From M30B80 sp965656935 (GTDB lineage Bacteria > Pseudomonadota > Alphaproteobacteria > Rhodobacterales > Rhodobacteraceae): 64,000 nt of DNA. Shown here piece by piece: positions 42,575 to 49,772 of this stretch. The notes under the pieces were generated by a model, which saw only the letters and a list, made by a program, of their open reading frames with translations, did no database searches and was not told where the DNA came from. Each line of letters opens with the position of its first letter. Within the stretch, counting starts at the first letter, position 1. Location: assembly GCA_965656935.1 (NCBI GenBank), contig CBFHMG010000003.1:186001-250000 (forward strand), in the 5' to 3' direction. The position numbers and the translations under genes were made by a program.

Positions 42575-42602
42575 GGCGCGCGCGACCATTGCCGCGCGCG
42601 CC
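42575..42602 (-). terminator. Hairpin after the binding-protein gene (partial terminator)
   Basis: GGCGCGCGCG (42575-42584) and CGCGCGCGCC (42593-42602) form a 10-bp stem around 8 nt, 11 nt after the stop of the binding-protein gene. There is no strong T-run. It may stabilise or limit the mRNA so that binding protein exceeds permease, a common pattern in ABC operons. Confidence 0.6.
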
Positions 42603-42613
42603 CTTTGTGACAC

Positions 42614-43333
42614 TCAGAAGGTTGCGGCTTCTTCGCCGAACCAACGTGTGATCATTTCATTGAGCGAGCCGTCATCCTTCATCGACTGGATCGCGGCATT
42701 GAAGGCTTCAAGGCGCTCATCGCCTTCGCGCATGGCCATGCCAACGCCACCACCCAATTGCACAGGATCACCGACAACCATCAGATCGGCATCTTCACTG
42801 GCAATTGGAAGAAGGTAGTCGCCATCGGCGAAGACGGCATCGGCCTCGCCATTGCGCACGGCTGCGACGGTTTCGTCAGGGGTCGCGAATTCCAGCAGGG
42901 TTGCGCCGGTTTCAGCGATATAGCCTGCCTGAATGGTGTTGGTTTGCGCCGCGATCACGCCACCGGCAAGATCTGCATCATCAGAGAGTGCCACGAAGAG
43001 AGAGCTCGCAGGCGGGATGTAGTTTTGCGTGAAATCCACGATTTCCTCGCGCTCGGGGGTGATCGACATGCCTGCGATGATGGTGTCGTAATTGCCCGAA
43101 GTCAGGTTGGGGATGATCGAGTCCCATTCATTGGTGACCCATTCGCAGGTCAGGCCCGCCATTTCGCACATTTTATCGCCAAGCTCGCGCTCGAAGCCGT
43201 CGACTTCGCCATCATCATTGATGAAGTTATAGGGAGGGTAGGCGCCCTCGGTGCCCATGCGGACAACGTCTTGGGCAAAGGCCGCAGTTGCGGTCAAGGC
43301 AATGATGCCAGCAGAAAGGATCAGGTTTTTCAT
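42614..43333 (-). CDS. ABC transporter periplasmic amino-acid binding protein
   Basis: A 239-residue family 3 solute-binding protein. It has a signal peptide (about residues 1-20, TATAAFAQ), then VVRMGTEGAYPPYNFINDDG, GFERELGDKMCEMAGLTCEW (two Cys likely disulphide-bonded), DTIIAGMSITPEREEIVDF and VGGGVGMAMREGD-like GGGVGMAMREGD. ATG 43333 gives the signal peptide; the frame upstream is unsupported. The ligand is probably a basic or polar amino acid or related amine. Confidence 0.92.
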   Translation of the reverse strand: MKNLILSAGIIALTATAAFAQDVVRMGTEGAYPPYNFINDDGEVDGFERELGDKMCEMAGLTCEWVTNEWDSIIPNLTSGNYDTIIAGMSITPEREEIVDFTQNYIPPASSLFVALSDDADLAGGVIAAQTNTIQAGYIAETGATLLEFATPDETVAAVRNGEADAVFADGDYLLPIASEDADLMVVGDPVQLGGGVGMAMREGDERLEAFNAAIQSMKDDGSLNEMITRWFGEEAATF

Positions 43334-43364
43334 GAAATAGCTCCCAGTTTTGGTTGAGATCGCC

Positions 43365-44144
43365 TCAGGCCGCATGCGTATGGCTGAGGAATTGTTGAAG
43401 GCGCGCCGATTTCGGTGCGCCAAAGAGGTCTTCAGGCGGGCCTTCTTCTTCGATGAGGCCTTGGTGAAGAAAGACAACGTGATCCGAAACATCACGGGCC
43501 AGCCGCATGTCATGGGTTACGAGGATCATGGTGCGCCCCTCGGTGGCGAGGTCGCGGATAACTTTGACCACCTCTTGCTCCAATTCGGGATCAAGCGCGG
43601 AGGTGGGTTCATCAAACAACAGAGCGCGGGGTTCCATGCAAAGGGCGCGCGCAATCGCGGCGCGTTGCTGCTGGCCACCTGACAATTGCGCGGGCCATGC
43701 ATCGGCTTTGTCGCCGATCCCGACCTTATCAAGAAGCAGGCGTGCACGGGCCTCGACCTGCGCTTTATCCTGACCCAAGACCGTAACGGGGGCCTCCATC
43801 ACATTTTGCAGGATGCTCATATGGGACCAGAGGTTGAACTGCTGGAACACCATCGACAGGTTTGTGCGGATGCGGCGGATTTGGGCAGGGTCGGCAGGGG
43901 TGCGGTTGAGCCCTGTGCCGCGCCATGTCACCGCTTCGCCTTCAAACAGGATATCGCCGCGCTGGCTGTCTTCGAGCAAATTGGCACAGCGCAACAACGT
44001 GGATTTCCCTGATCCTGAGGAGCCGATCAAAGACACGACATCGCCCGCGCGTGCGGTCATATCGACGCCTTTCAGCACCTCGAGATGTCCATAGCTTTTA
44101 TGCAGGCCGGTGATTTGAATGACCGGCGGTTGTGCAGAGGTCAC
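43365..44144 (-). CDS. ABC transporter ATP-binding protein, polar amino acid type
   Basis: A 259-residue ATPase: Walker A IGSSGSGKSTLLRC, Q-loop FQQFNLWSHMSILQNV, signature LSGGQQQRAAIARAL, Walker B ALLFDEPTSALDPE and H-loop LVTHDMRLA. The start is uncertain: GTG 44144 has GGGAAA upstream and gives the usual length; an ATG near 44192 is also in frame. It is the first gene of the leftward importer and amine locus, with a palindrome 84 bp upstream. Confidence 0.92.
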   Translation of the reverse strand: MTSAQPPVIQITGLHKSYGHLEVLKGVDMTARAGDVVSLIGSSGSGKSTLLRCANLLEDSQRGDILFEGEAVTWRGTGLNRTPADPAQIRRIRTNLSMVFQQFNLWSHMSILQNVMEAPVTVLGQDKAQVEARARLLLDKVGIGDKADAWPAQLSGGQQQRAAIARALCMEPRALLFDEPTSALDPELEQEVVKVIRDLATEGRTMILVTHDMRLARDVSDHVVFLHQGLIEEEGPPEDLFGAPKSARLQQFLSHTHAA

Positions 44145-44227
44145 TGAGCGTTTCCCGATTGTTTGGACGATTTGTGCTGAATATGCGTGCATATGCAACG
44201 TCTGATCGCCAGATTACGCTGGGGAAT

Positions 44228-44242
44228 TGGCAAAATTTGCCA
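44228..44242. promoter_or_regulatory. 15-bp dyad upstream of the ABC/amine operon
   Basis: TGGCAAA-A-TTTGCCA is a perfect 7-bp dyad around one base. It is the likely operator of a repressor for the leftward operon. A second palindrome, TGCATATGCA (44188-44197), lies nearer the gene. Confidence 0.45.
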
Positions 44243-44295
44243 GTTTTTAGGGCGGGTGATCAAATATCAGGCGCGGTTGGATTTCTGGCGGTGCC

Positions 44296-44736
44296 TCAGC
44301 CCCGTTGATCGACCCTAAGCCGCGCAAGGTTCGAGTCGCGGTCATTTACACCCAGCATCGGTGCGATCATGCGCAGTAGGGAATTTTCCTCGCTATCGCG
44401 TTCGCCATCGGCCAGCGCGATTTCCCAAAGGGCTTCGACCACCTCGATACGGTCGTCAAAGGGCACCGCCTCTTTGATCGCGCGGGTGAAGCGCACGGTA
44501 TCGGGGGCTTCGGCCTCAAGCGCTTCGGCATTGCGGCGCAGATCGGCCGTATCCGCCTCGGACAGGCTGTAGCGCGTGGCCAGCACGTGGCTGATCCTCT
44601 CGATCTCGGATTGGGCATAATCGCCATCACTTCTGGCAATGCGCACAAGCAGTGCAGCCAAAGCAAGGCGGGCATCCCCGTGATCAAGGGGGGCGGGTTC
44701 TTGTGCCGTCAAGCGGCGGAGCAATTCACCAAACAT
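44296..44736 (-). CDS. TerB family protein
   Basis: A 146-residue all-helical protein of the TerB tellurite-resistance-like family: LALAALLVRIARSDGDYAQSE and VVEALWEIALADGERDSEEN are paired acidic motifs, each with D-G-D or D-G-E, that bind metal in TerB. No other ter genes are nearby, so this is a stand-alone TerB of unknown role. ATG 44736 gives the family N-terminus. Confidence 0.87.
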   Translation of the reverse strand: MFGELLRRLTAQEPAPLDHGDARLALAALLVRIARSDGDYAQSEIERISHVLATRYSLSEADTADLRRNAEALEAEAPDTVRFTRAIKEAVPFDDRIEVVEALWEIALADGERDSEENSLLRMIAPMLGVNDRDSNLARLRVDQRG

Positions 44737-44793
44737 GGGTTTGATATAGGGCGCGCGCCTTGCGGGGTGAAGGGGCATTCTGCATTGGCTTGG

Positions 44794-45573
44794 TCAAATA
44801 TGGGCCCGAAAGATATGGGCCAACCGCTTGACCTCGTCCTGCAGACCATAGGGCGGGTTCACGATGAACATGCCCGAGCCGATCATGCGGTGGCCTTCGC
44901 GGGCGGGGCCGAACTTGACCTCATGGCGCAGCGCGTCGGGGTGGGCTGCGGTCAATTCAGCCAGCATCTGGCTATGCAGCCCCGATCCAAGGATCGGATA
45001 CCAAAGCGCTATGATGCCCACATTCCACTTGCGGTGTAGCGTCTCGATGATGCGCGGCAGGCGGGTGTAGTCATCTTTGAGCTCATAAGGTGGATCAATC
45101 AGCAAAAGCCCGCGCCGCGGCATAGGCGGGCAGAGCGATTGGGCCATTTCATACCCGTCCTGCTTATGGGGATAGGCTGGGAATTCGTACATCGCCTCTA
45201 GCAGGGCCTCGTGTTCCTGTGGGTGCAACTCGGCCAGATGCAGGCTGTCTTGAGCGCGCAAGGACAAGGCCGCGATCAGCGGTGATCCGGGATAGGCATT
45301 GGAACCATAACGGGTGCGCACCTCATCAAGGCAGCGGCGATAGGGGTGGGTTTTGGCGAAGGCTTCGGCCAGCTTGCCGATGCCTGCGGCGGCCTCACCT
45401 GTTTTCAGGGCTTGCTCGGCATCAAGCTGGTAGAGGCCGCGCCCTGCATGGGTTTCGAGATAAGAGAGCGGTTTGTCCTTTTGGGTGAGGTAGGACAGCA
45501 TCCAAGCCAAAAGCGCGTGCTTATGCACATCGGCCAGATTTCCGGCATGGTAGATGTGCTGGTAGGAGAGCAT
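44794..45573 (-). CDS. rlmJ: 23S rRNA (adenine2030-N6)-methyltransferase
   Basis: Methylates A2030 of 23S rRNA. The 259-residue product begins MLSYQHIYHAGNLADVHKH, and has YLETHAGRGLY (SAM loop) and LLIDPPYELKDDY (the N6-methyltransferase DPPY motif), all RlmJ hallmarks and the expected length. It has 57 bp to the TerB gene downstream on the same strand. Confidence 0.95.
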   Translation of the reverse strand: MLSYQHIYHAGNLADVHKHALLAWMLSYLTQKDKPLSYLETHAGRGLYQLDAEQALKTGEAAAGIGKLAEAFAKTHPYRRCLDEVRTRYGSNAYPGSPLIAALSLRAQDSLHLAELHPQEHEALLEAMYEFPAYPHKQDGYEMAQSLCPPMPRRGLLLIDPPYELKDDYTRLPRIIETLHRKWNVGIIALWYPILGSGLHSQMLAELTAAHPDALRHEVKFGPAREGHRMIGSGMFIVNPPYGLQDEVKRLAHIFRAHI

Positions 45574-45659
45574 GTTGCGGCCTCTCGGAAAGGAAGTGCA
45601 GGCGTTTGTTCAGCTTGAGGCGCCGAGCCGTATGGATAGACGCCTATGCTACGGGCGGG

Positions 45660-47303
45660 TCAGACCAAGCGGCTCACATCCTTGGCGGCGCGCACGAAAT
45701 CGCGGAACAGGGGATGCGGGGCAAAGGGTTTTGACTTGAGTTCGGGGTGGAACTGCACGCCGATATACCATGGGTGGTCCTTGACCTCGACAATCTCGGG
45801 CAGCTTGCCATCGGGTGACATGCCCGAAAAGATCAGGCCCTTGGCCTCAAGCTGTTCGCGGTATTTGATATCCACCTCATAGCGGTGGCGATGGCGTTCT
45901 TCGATATTGCAGGTGCCATAGGCCTGCGCCACGCGCGAGCCTTCGCTCAAGACCGCATTATAGGCACCAAGGCGCATGGTGCCGCCTTTGTCATCGTCGG
46001 ATTTGCGGGTCACTTTGTAATTGCCCTGCACCCATTCCTTGAGGTGATAGACCACAGGCTCAAAACGCTTTTTGCCCGCTTCATGGTCAAATTCTTCGGA
46101 GCCTGCAGTGGGCATATCCGCAAGATTGCGCGCGGCCTCGACCACGGCCATTTGCATGCCAAGGCAGATGCCGAGATAGGGGATTTTGCGGGTGCGGGCG
46201 AATTCCGCCGCTTTGATTTTGCCCTCGGTGCCGCGTTCGCCAAATCCACCTGGCACGAGGATCGCGTGGAAGCCTTCGAGATAGGGGGCGGGGTCTTCGC
46301 GGTCGAAGGTTTCGGCGTCGATCCATTCGGCGCGGACCTTTACGCGGTTGGCCATGCCACCATGGGTCAGGGCCTCGGCGATTGATTTATAAGCATCTTC
46401 AAGCTGCGTATATTTGCCCACAATGGCCACGCGCACTTCGCCTTCGGGGTTGTGGATGCGGTCCGAGACATCTTCCCAACGCGACAGGTCGGGTTTTGGC
46501 GCAGGGCTGATCTGGAAAGCGTCCAGCACGGCCTGATCCATGCCTTCGCGGTGATAGGCGAGGGGGGCGTCATAGATGGTGGACAGGTCCTGCGCCGCGA
46601 TCACGGAATCGGGGCGGACATTGCAGAACAGCGCCAGCTTCTCGCGCTCTTTCTCAGGGATCGGCCCTTCGGAACGGCACACCAGAATATCTGGGGCAAG
46701 ACCGATCGAGCGGAGTTCCTTGACGCTGTGCTGGGTCGGCTTTGTTTTCAATTCGCCCGAGGCCTTGACAAAGGGCAGCAGGGTGAGATGCATGAAAATA
46801 CATTCGCCGCGCGGTCTGTCTTGGCCGAATTGGCGGATCGCCTCGAAGAAGGGAAGACCTTCGATATCGCCCACGGTGCCGCCGATTTCGCAGAGCATGA
46901 AATCAACCTCGTCATCGCCAATGGCGATGAACTCCTTGATCTCATTGGTGACATGGGGAATCACCTGAATGGTTTTGCCGAGGTAATCGCCACGGCGTTC
47001 TTTTTCCAAAACGGTGGAATAGATGCGGCCCGAGGAAACGGAATCGGTTTTGCGCGCGGCCACGCCTGTGAAGCGCTCATAATGTCCGAGGTCGAGATCG
47101 GTTTCCGCGCCATCATCGGTGACGAAAACCTCGCCATGCTCAAAGGGCGACATCGTTCCGGGGTCAACATTGAGATAGGGATCGAGCTTGCGCAGGCGGA
47201 CGGTGTAGCCACGGGCTTGCAAAAGCGCACCCAGAGCCGCCGAGGCGAGGCCTTTTCCAAGAGAAGAAACCACACCACCGGTGATAAAAATATAACGTGC
47301 CAT
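45660..47303 (-). CDS. pyrG: CTP synthase
   Basis: Makes CTP from UTP, ATP and glutamine. The 547-residue product has MARYIFITGGVVSSLGKGLA at the start, the synthetase domain (1-270) with YLNVDPGTMSPFEHGEVFV, and the C-terminal GATase with VPGGFGERG, LGICLGMQ (nucleophile Cys) and GVQFHPELKSKP. ATG 47303 gives the family N-terminus; the frame upstream to 47354 is unsupported. Two short hairpins lie upstream at 47403-47453. Confidence 0.97.
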   Translation of the reverse strand: MARYIFITGGVVSSLGKGLASAALGALLQARGYTVRLRKLDPYLNVDPGTMSPFEHGEVFVTDDGAETDLDLGHYERFTGVAARKTDSVSSGRIYSTVLEKERRGDYLGKTIQVIPHVTNEIKEFIAIGDDEVDFMLCEIGGTVGDIEGLPFFEAIRQFGQDRPRGECIFMHLTLLPFVKASGELKTKPTQHSVKELRSIGLAPDILVCRSEGPIPEKEREKLALFCNVRPDSVIAAQDLSTIYDAPLAYHREGMDQAVLDAFQISPAPKPDLSRWEDVSDRIHNPEGEVRVAIVGKYTQLEDAYKSIAEALTHGGMANRVKVRAEWIDAETFDREDPAPYLEGFHAILVPGGFGERGTEGKIKAAEFARTRKIPYLGICLGMQMAVVEAARNLADMPTAGSEEFDHEAGKKRFEPVVYHLKEWVQGNYKVTRKSDDDKGGTMRLGAYNAVLSEGSRVAQAYGTCNIEERHRHRYEVDIKYREQLEAKGLIFSGMSPDGKLPEIVEVKDHPWYIGVQFHPELKSKPFAPHPLFRDFVRAAKDVSRLV

Positions 47304-47402
47304 AAAGTCGTAAACTCCCGTGTGGGCTGGCTGGAAGGCGCGTTCCAGCATCAAGCTCCAATCCCTGTATCACGGGATTTGAGAATAACAGGATTCGGGC
47401 GG

Positions 47403-47453
47403 GTAGGGCAACCCTACACGCTAGATGATGTTAGCGGGTGGGGCATTGCCCCA
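47403..47453. other. Two small hairpins between secG and pyrG
   Basis: GTAGGG-CAA-CCCTAC (47403-47417) and TGGGGC-ATT-GCCCCA (47439-47453). They lie 20-70 nt after the secG stop and about 100-150 nt before the pyrG ATG. There is no T-run, so termination or a leader role are both possible. Confidence 0.4.
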
Positions 47454-47472
47454 ATATTTATTGAAAACTGCC

Positions 47473-47853
47473 TTAATCCGCGCGGGGCGGAAGGGCGGGC
47501 GCATCACCAGAGGTGGGTGGCAGAAGATCACCAACAGGCGGCAGGGCCGTGCCATCGGCAGGCGCTTCGCCCTCAACAGCGGCAGGCTCGCCTGCGCCGA
47601 TACGGTCCAGAACCGAGTCGGTGGAGGAGTTTTGGGCCGCAAGAATTGTCAGCGTGATCGATGTGGCCAGAAAGGCAATCGCGAAACCCCAAGTCAGCTT
47701 GCCAACGGCTGTCGCTGCCTGACGGCCGCTCATCACGCCGCCGCCACCGCCGCCACCAAGGCCAAGCCCACCACCCTCAGAGCGTTGTAAAAGGACTGCG
47801 CCAATCAAACAGATGGCGAGGATCAGATGTACAACGAGGATGATGTTTTCCAT
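47473..47853 (-). CDS. secG: Protein translocase subunit SecG
   Basis: Inner-membrane partner of SecYE. The 126-residue product has two membrane helices, with QRSEGGGLGLGGGG and MSGRQAATAVGKLTWGFAI between and into the second. A Pro/Ala/Glu-rich tail (about residues 80-126, ending LPPRAD) extends beyond the usual core. ATG 47853 gives the family start MENIILVVHLILAICLIGAV. It lies upstream of pyrG, as in many alphaproteobacteria. Confidence 0.95.
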   Translation of the reverse strand: MENIILVVHLILAICLIGAVLLQRSEGGGLGLGGGGGGGVMSGRQAATAVGKLTWGFAIAFLATSITLTILAAQNSSTDSVLDRIGAGEPAAVEGEAPADGTALPPVGDLLPPTSGDAPALPPRAD

Positions 47854-48166
47854 GGGTGGGTTCCGTACGACCTTAAAGTCACTTGCTTCGAATTTGCGTC
47901 TACTTAGGGGATGCGACCTGCCGCCGCAAGCCCAACTCAACAACACATATAGATGTAAACGCCCCATAAAGACACGAATTTAGTGACGGATTTGGGTGGT
48001 GATCTGGCCGCAAACTGCTGTCTTCCTTGGATTTCAGGGCAGGCGGGCGCGCAGCTTTATGTGCTGGCTCGTGCCGCCGCAGCAAGAATTCGGTTTCACC
48101 TCAGGCTTTGGATAGGTATAGCGGCGAGGGTTTTCACTACATGATCTCCGAAAAGGAGCCTTGGAT
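47854..48166. other. 313-bp divergent region secG / purA
   Basis: No gene and no tRNA seen. It should hold promoters for both genes; none could be placed with confidence. Confidence 0.45.
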
Positions 48167-49462
48167 ATGGCAAATGTTGTGGTCGTTGGCGCTCAGTGGG
48201 GCGATGAGGGCAAAGGCAAAATCGTTGATTGGCTGAGCGAGCGTGCGGATGTGATCTGCCGCTTTCAGGGCGGTCATAACGCGGGCCATACTTTGGTGAT
48301 CGACGGGAATGTGTATAAGCTGCACGCCCTGCCATCTGGCGTTGTGCGGGGTGGTAAGCTCTCGGTGATCGGCAATGGCGTTGTTCTCGACCCATGGCAC
48401 TTGATCAAAGAGATCGAGACCGTCCGCGCGCAAGGCGTGGATATCAGCCCTGAGACCTTGATGATCGCCGAGAATACGCCGCTGATCCTGCCGATCCATG
48501 GTGAATTGGACCGCGCCCGCGAAGAAGCGGCCAGCAAAGGCACCAAGATCGGAACAACAGGCCGCGGTATCGGACCCTGCTATGAAGACAAGGTTGGGCG
48601 TCGCGCGATCCGCGTGGCTGATCTGGCCGATGATGCGACGCTTGTGGCGCGTGTGGACCGTGCTTTGCAGCACCATGATCCGCTGCGCAAGGGCCTTGGT
48701 ATTGATCCCGTTGATCGGGAAGCCCTTCTGACGGCTTTGCGCGAGATTGCGCCACAGATTCTGCCCTATGCCGCGCCTGTCTGGCATGAGCTGAACGAGA
48801 AGCGCAAAGCTGGCAAACGTATCTTGTTTGAAGGCGCGCAAGGCTCGCTGCTGGATATTGATTTTGGCACCTATCCTTTTGTGACCTCGTCCAATGTGGT
48901 TGCGGGGCAGGCCTCGGCTGGTACGGGGCTTGGGCCCAATGCCATCGGCTATGTTCTGGGGATTGTAAAAGCCTATACCACCCGCGTCGGCGAAGGCCCG
49001 TTTCCGACCGAACTTGATGATGCGGATGGTGAACGTCTTGGAACACGCGGCCATGAATTTGGCACCACGACAGGCCGCAAGCGCCGCTGCGGATGGTTCG
49101 ATGCCGCCCTTGTGCGCCAGACATGCGCCATTTCGGGGATCACAGGCATCGCGCTGACCAAACTGGATGTGCTGGATGGGTTCGAGAAGCTCAAAATCTG
49201 TGTTGGCTATGAGCTTGATGGAGAGCGCCTTGATTACCTGCCGACGGCCGCCGAAGAACAGGCGCGCTGTAAACCCATCTATGAAGAGGTTGATGGCTGG
49301 AGCGAGTCGACCGAAGGTGCGCGGTCATGGAATGACCTTCCCGCCAATGCGGTGAAATATGTGCGCCATATCGAAGAGTTGATCCAATGCCCTGTCGCCC
49401 TACTTTCAACCTCGCCGGAACGCGACGACACAATCCTTGTGACGGACCCGTTCACCGATTGA
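48167..49462 (+). CDS. purA: Adenylosuccinate synthetase
   Basis: Joins IMP and aspartate with GTP, the first committed step to AMP. The 431-residue product begins MANVVVVGAQWGDEGKGKIV and contains FQGGHNAGHTLV, GTTGRGIGPCYEDKVGR, LFEGAQGSLLDIDFGTYPFV and GRKRRCGWFDA, all PurA signatures. ATG 48167 has AGGAG 8 nt upstream; a TTG at 48161 could also be read. The DUF2842 gene follows 9 bp downstream. Confidence 0.97.
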   Translation: MANVVVVGAQWGDEGKGKIVDWLSERADVICRFQGGHNAGHTLVIDGNVYKLHALPSGVVRGGKLSVIGNGVVLDPWHLIKEIETVRAQGVDISPETLMIAENTPLILPIHGELDRAREEAASKGTKIGTTGRGIGPCYEDKVGRRAIRVADLADDATLVARVDRALQHHDPLRKGLGIDPVDREALLTALREIAPQILPYAAPVWHELNEKRKAGKRILFEGAQGSLLDIDFGTYPFVTSSNVVAGQASAGTGLGPNAIGYVLGIVKAYTTRVGEGPFPTELDDADGERLGTRGHEFGTTTGRKRRCGWFDAALVRQTCAISGITGIALTKLDVLDGFEKLKICVGYELDGERLDYLPTAAEEQARCKPIYEEVDGWSESTEGARSWNDLPANAVKYVRHIEELIQCPVALLSTSPERDDTILVTDPFTD

Positions 49463-49471
49463 GGACACAGC

Positions 49472-49702
49472 ATGGCTCTGAGCTATAAAACACGCAAAAG
49501 ACTATCGATCTTTGTTCTGCTCATTGGGCTGCCTGCCTATATCGCGGCGGCATGGTTCGTTGTCAGCCTGTTCGATCGGCCATCCGTCCTGGTGGAATTG
49601 CTGGTGTATATTTTCTTGGGCGTTCTTTGGGCCTTGCCGCTTAAGGCTGTGTTCAAAGGGGTTGGCAAAGCCGATCCTGACGCAGAAGACCCAGCCGATT
49701 GA
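49472..49702 (+). CDS. DUF2842 family small membrane protein
   Basis: A 76-residue protein with two membrane helices (about residues 12-33 and 40-60). ALSYKTRKRLSIFVLLIGLP and LGVLWALPLKAVFKGVGK match DUF2842, a family of alphaproteobacteria with unknown function. It is co-transcribed with purA and followed by a strong terminator. Confidence 0.85.
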   Translation: MALSYKTRKRLSIFVLLIGLPAYIAAAWFVVSLFDRPSVLVELLVYIFLGVLWALPLKAVFKGVGKADPDAEDPAD

Positions 49703-49718
49703 TCACCTGATTTGAATG

Positions 49719-49756
49719 AAAAACGGCCGCAGCTGGGAAAGCTGCGGCCGTTTTTT
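49719..49756. terminator. Bidirectional intrinsic terminator
   Basis: AAAAACGGCCGCAGC (49719-49733) and GCTGCGGCCGTTTTT (49741-49755) form a perfect 15-bp stem with a 7-nt loop, with T-runs at both ends on their respective strands. It serves purA-DUF2842 and the convergent acidic-protein gene. Confidence 0.95.
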
Positions 49757-49772
49757 CATTTTGTCGGATCGC

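Noticed and set aside
46452..47657. 401-codon plus-strand frame opposite pyrG and secG
   Set aside because: Antisense to intact PyrG and SecG; composition artefact.
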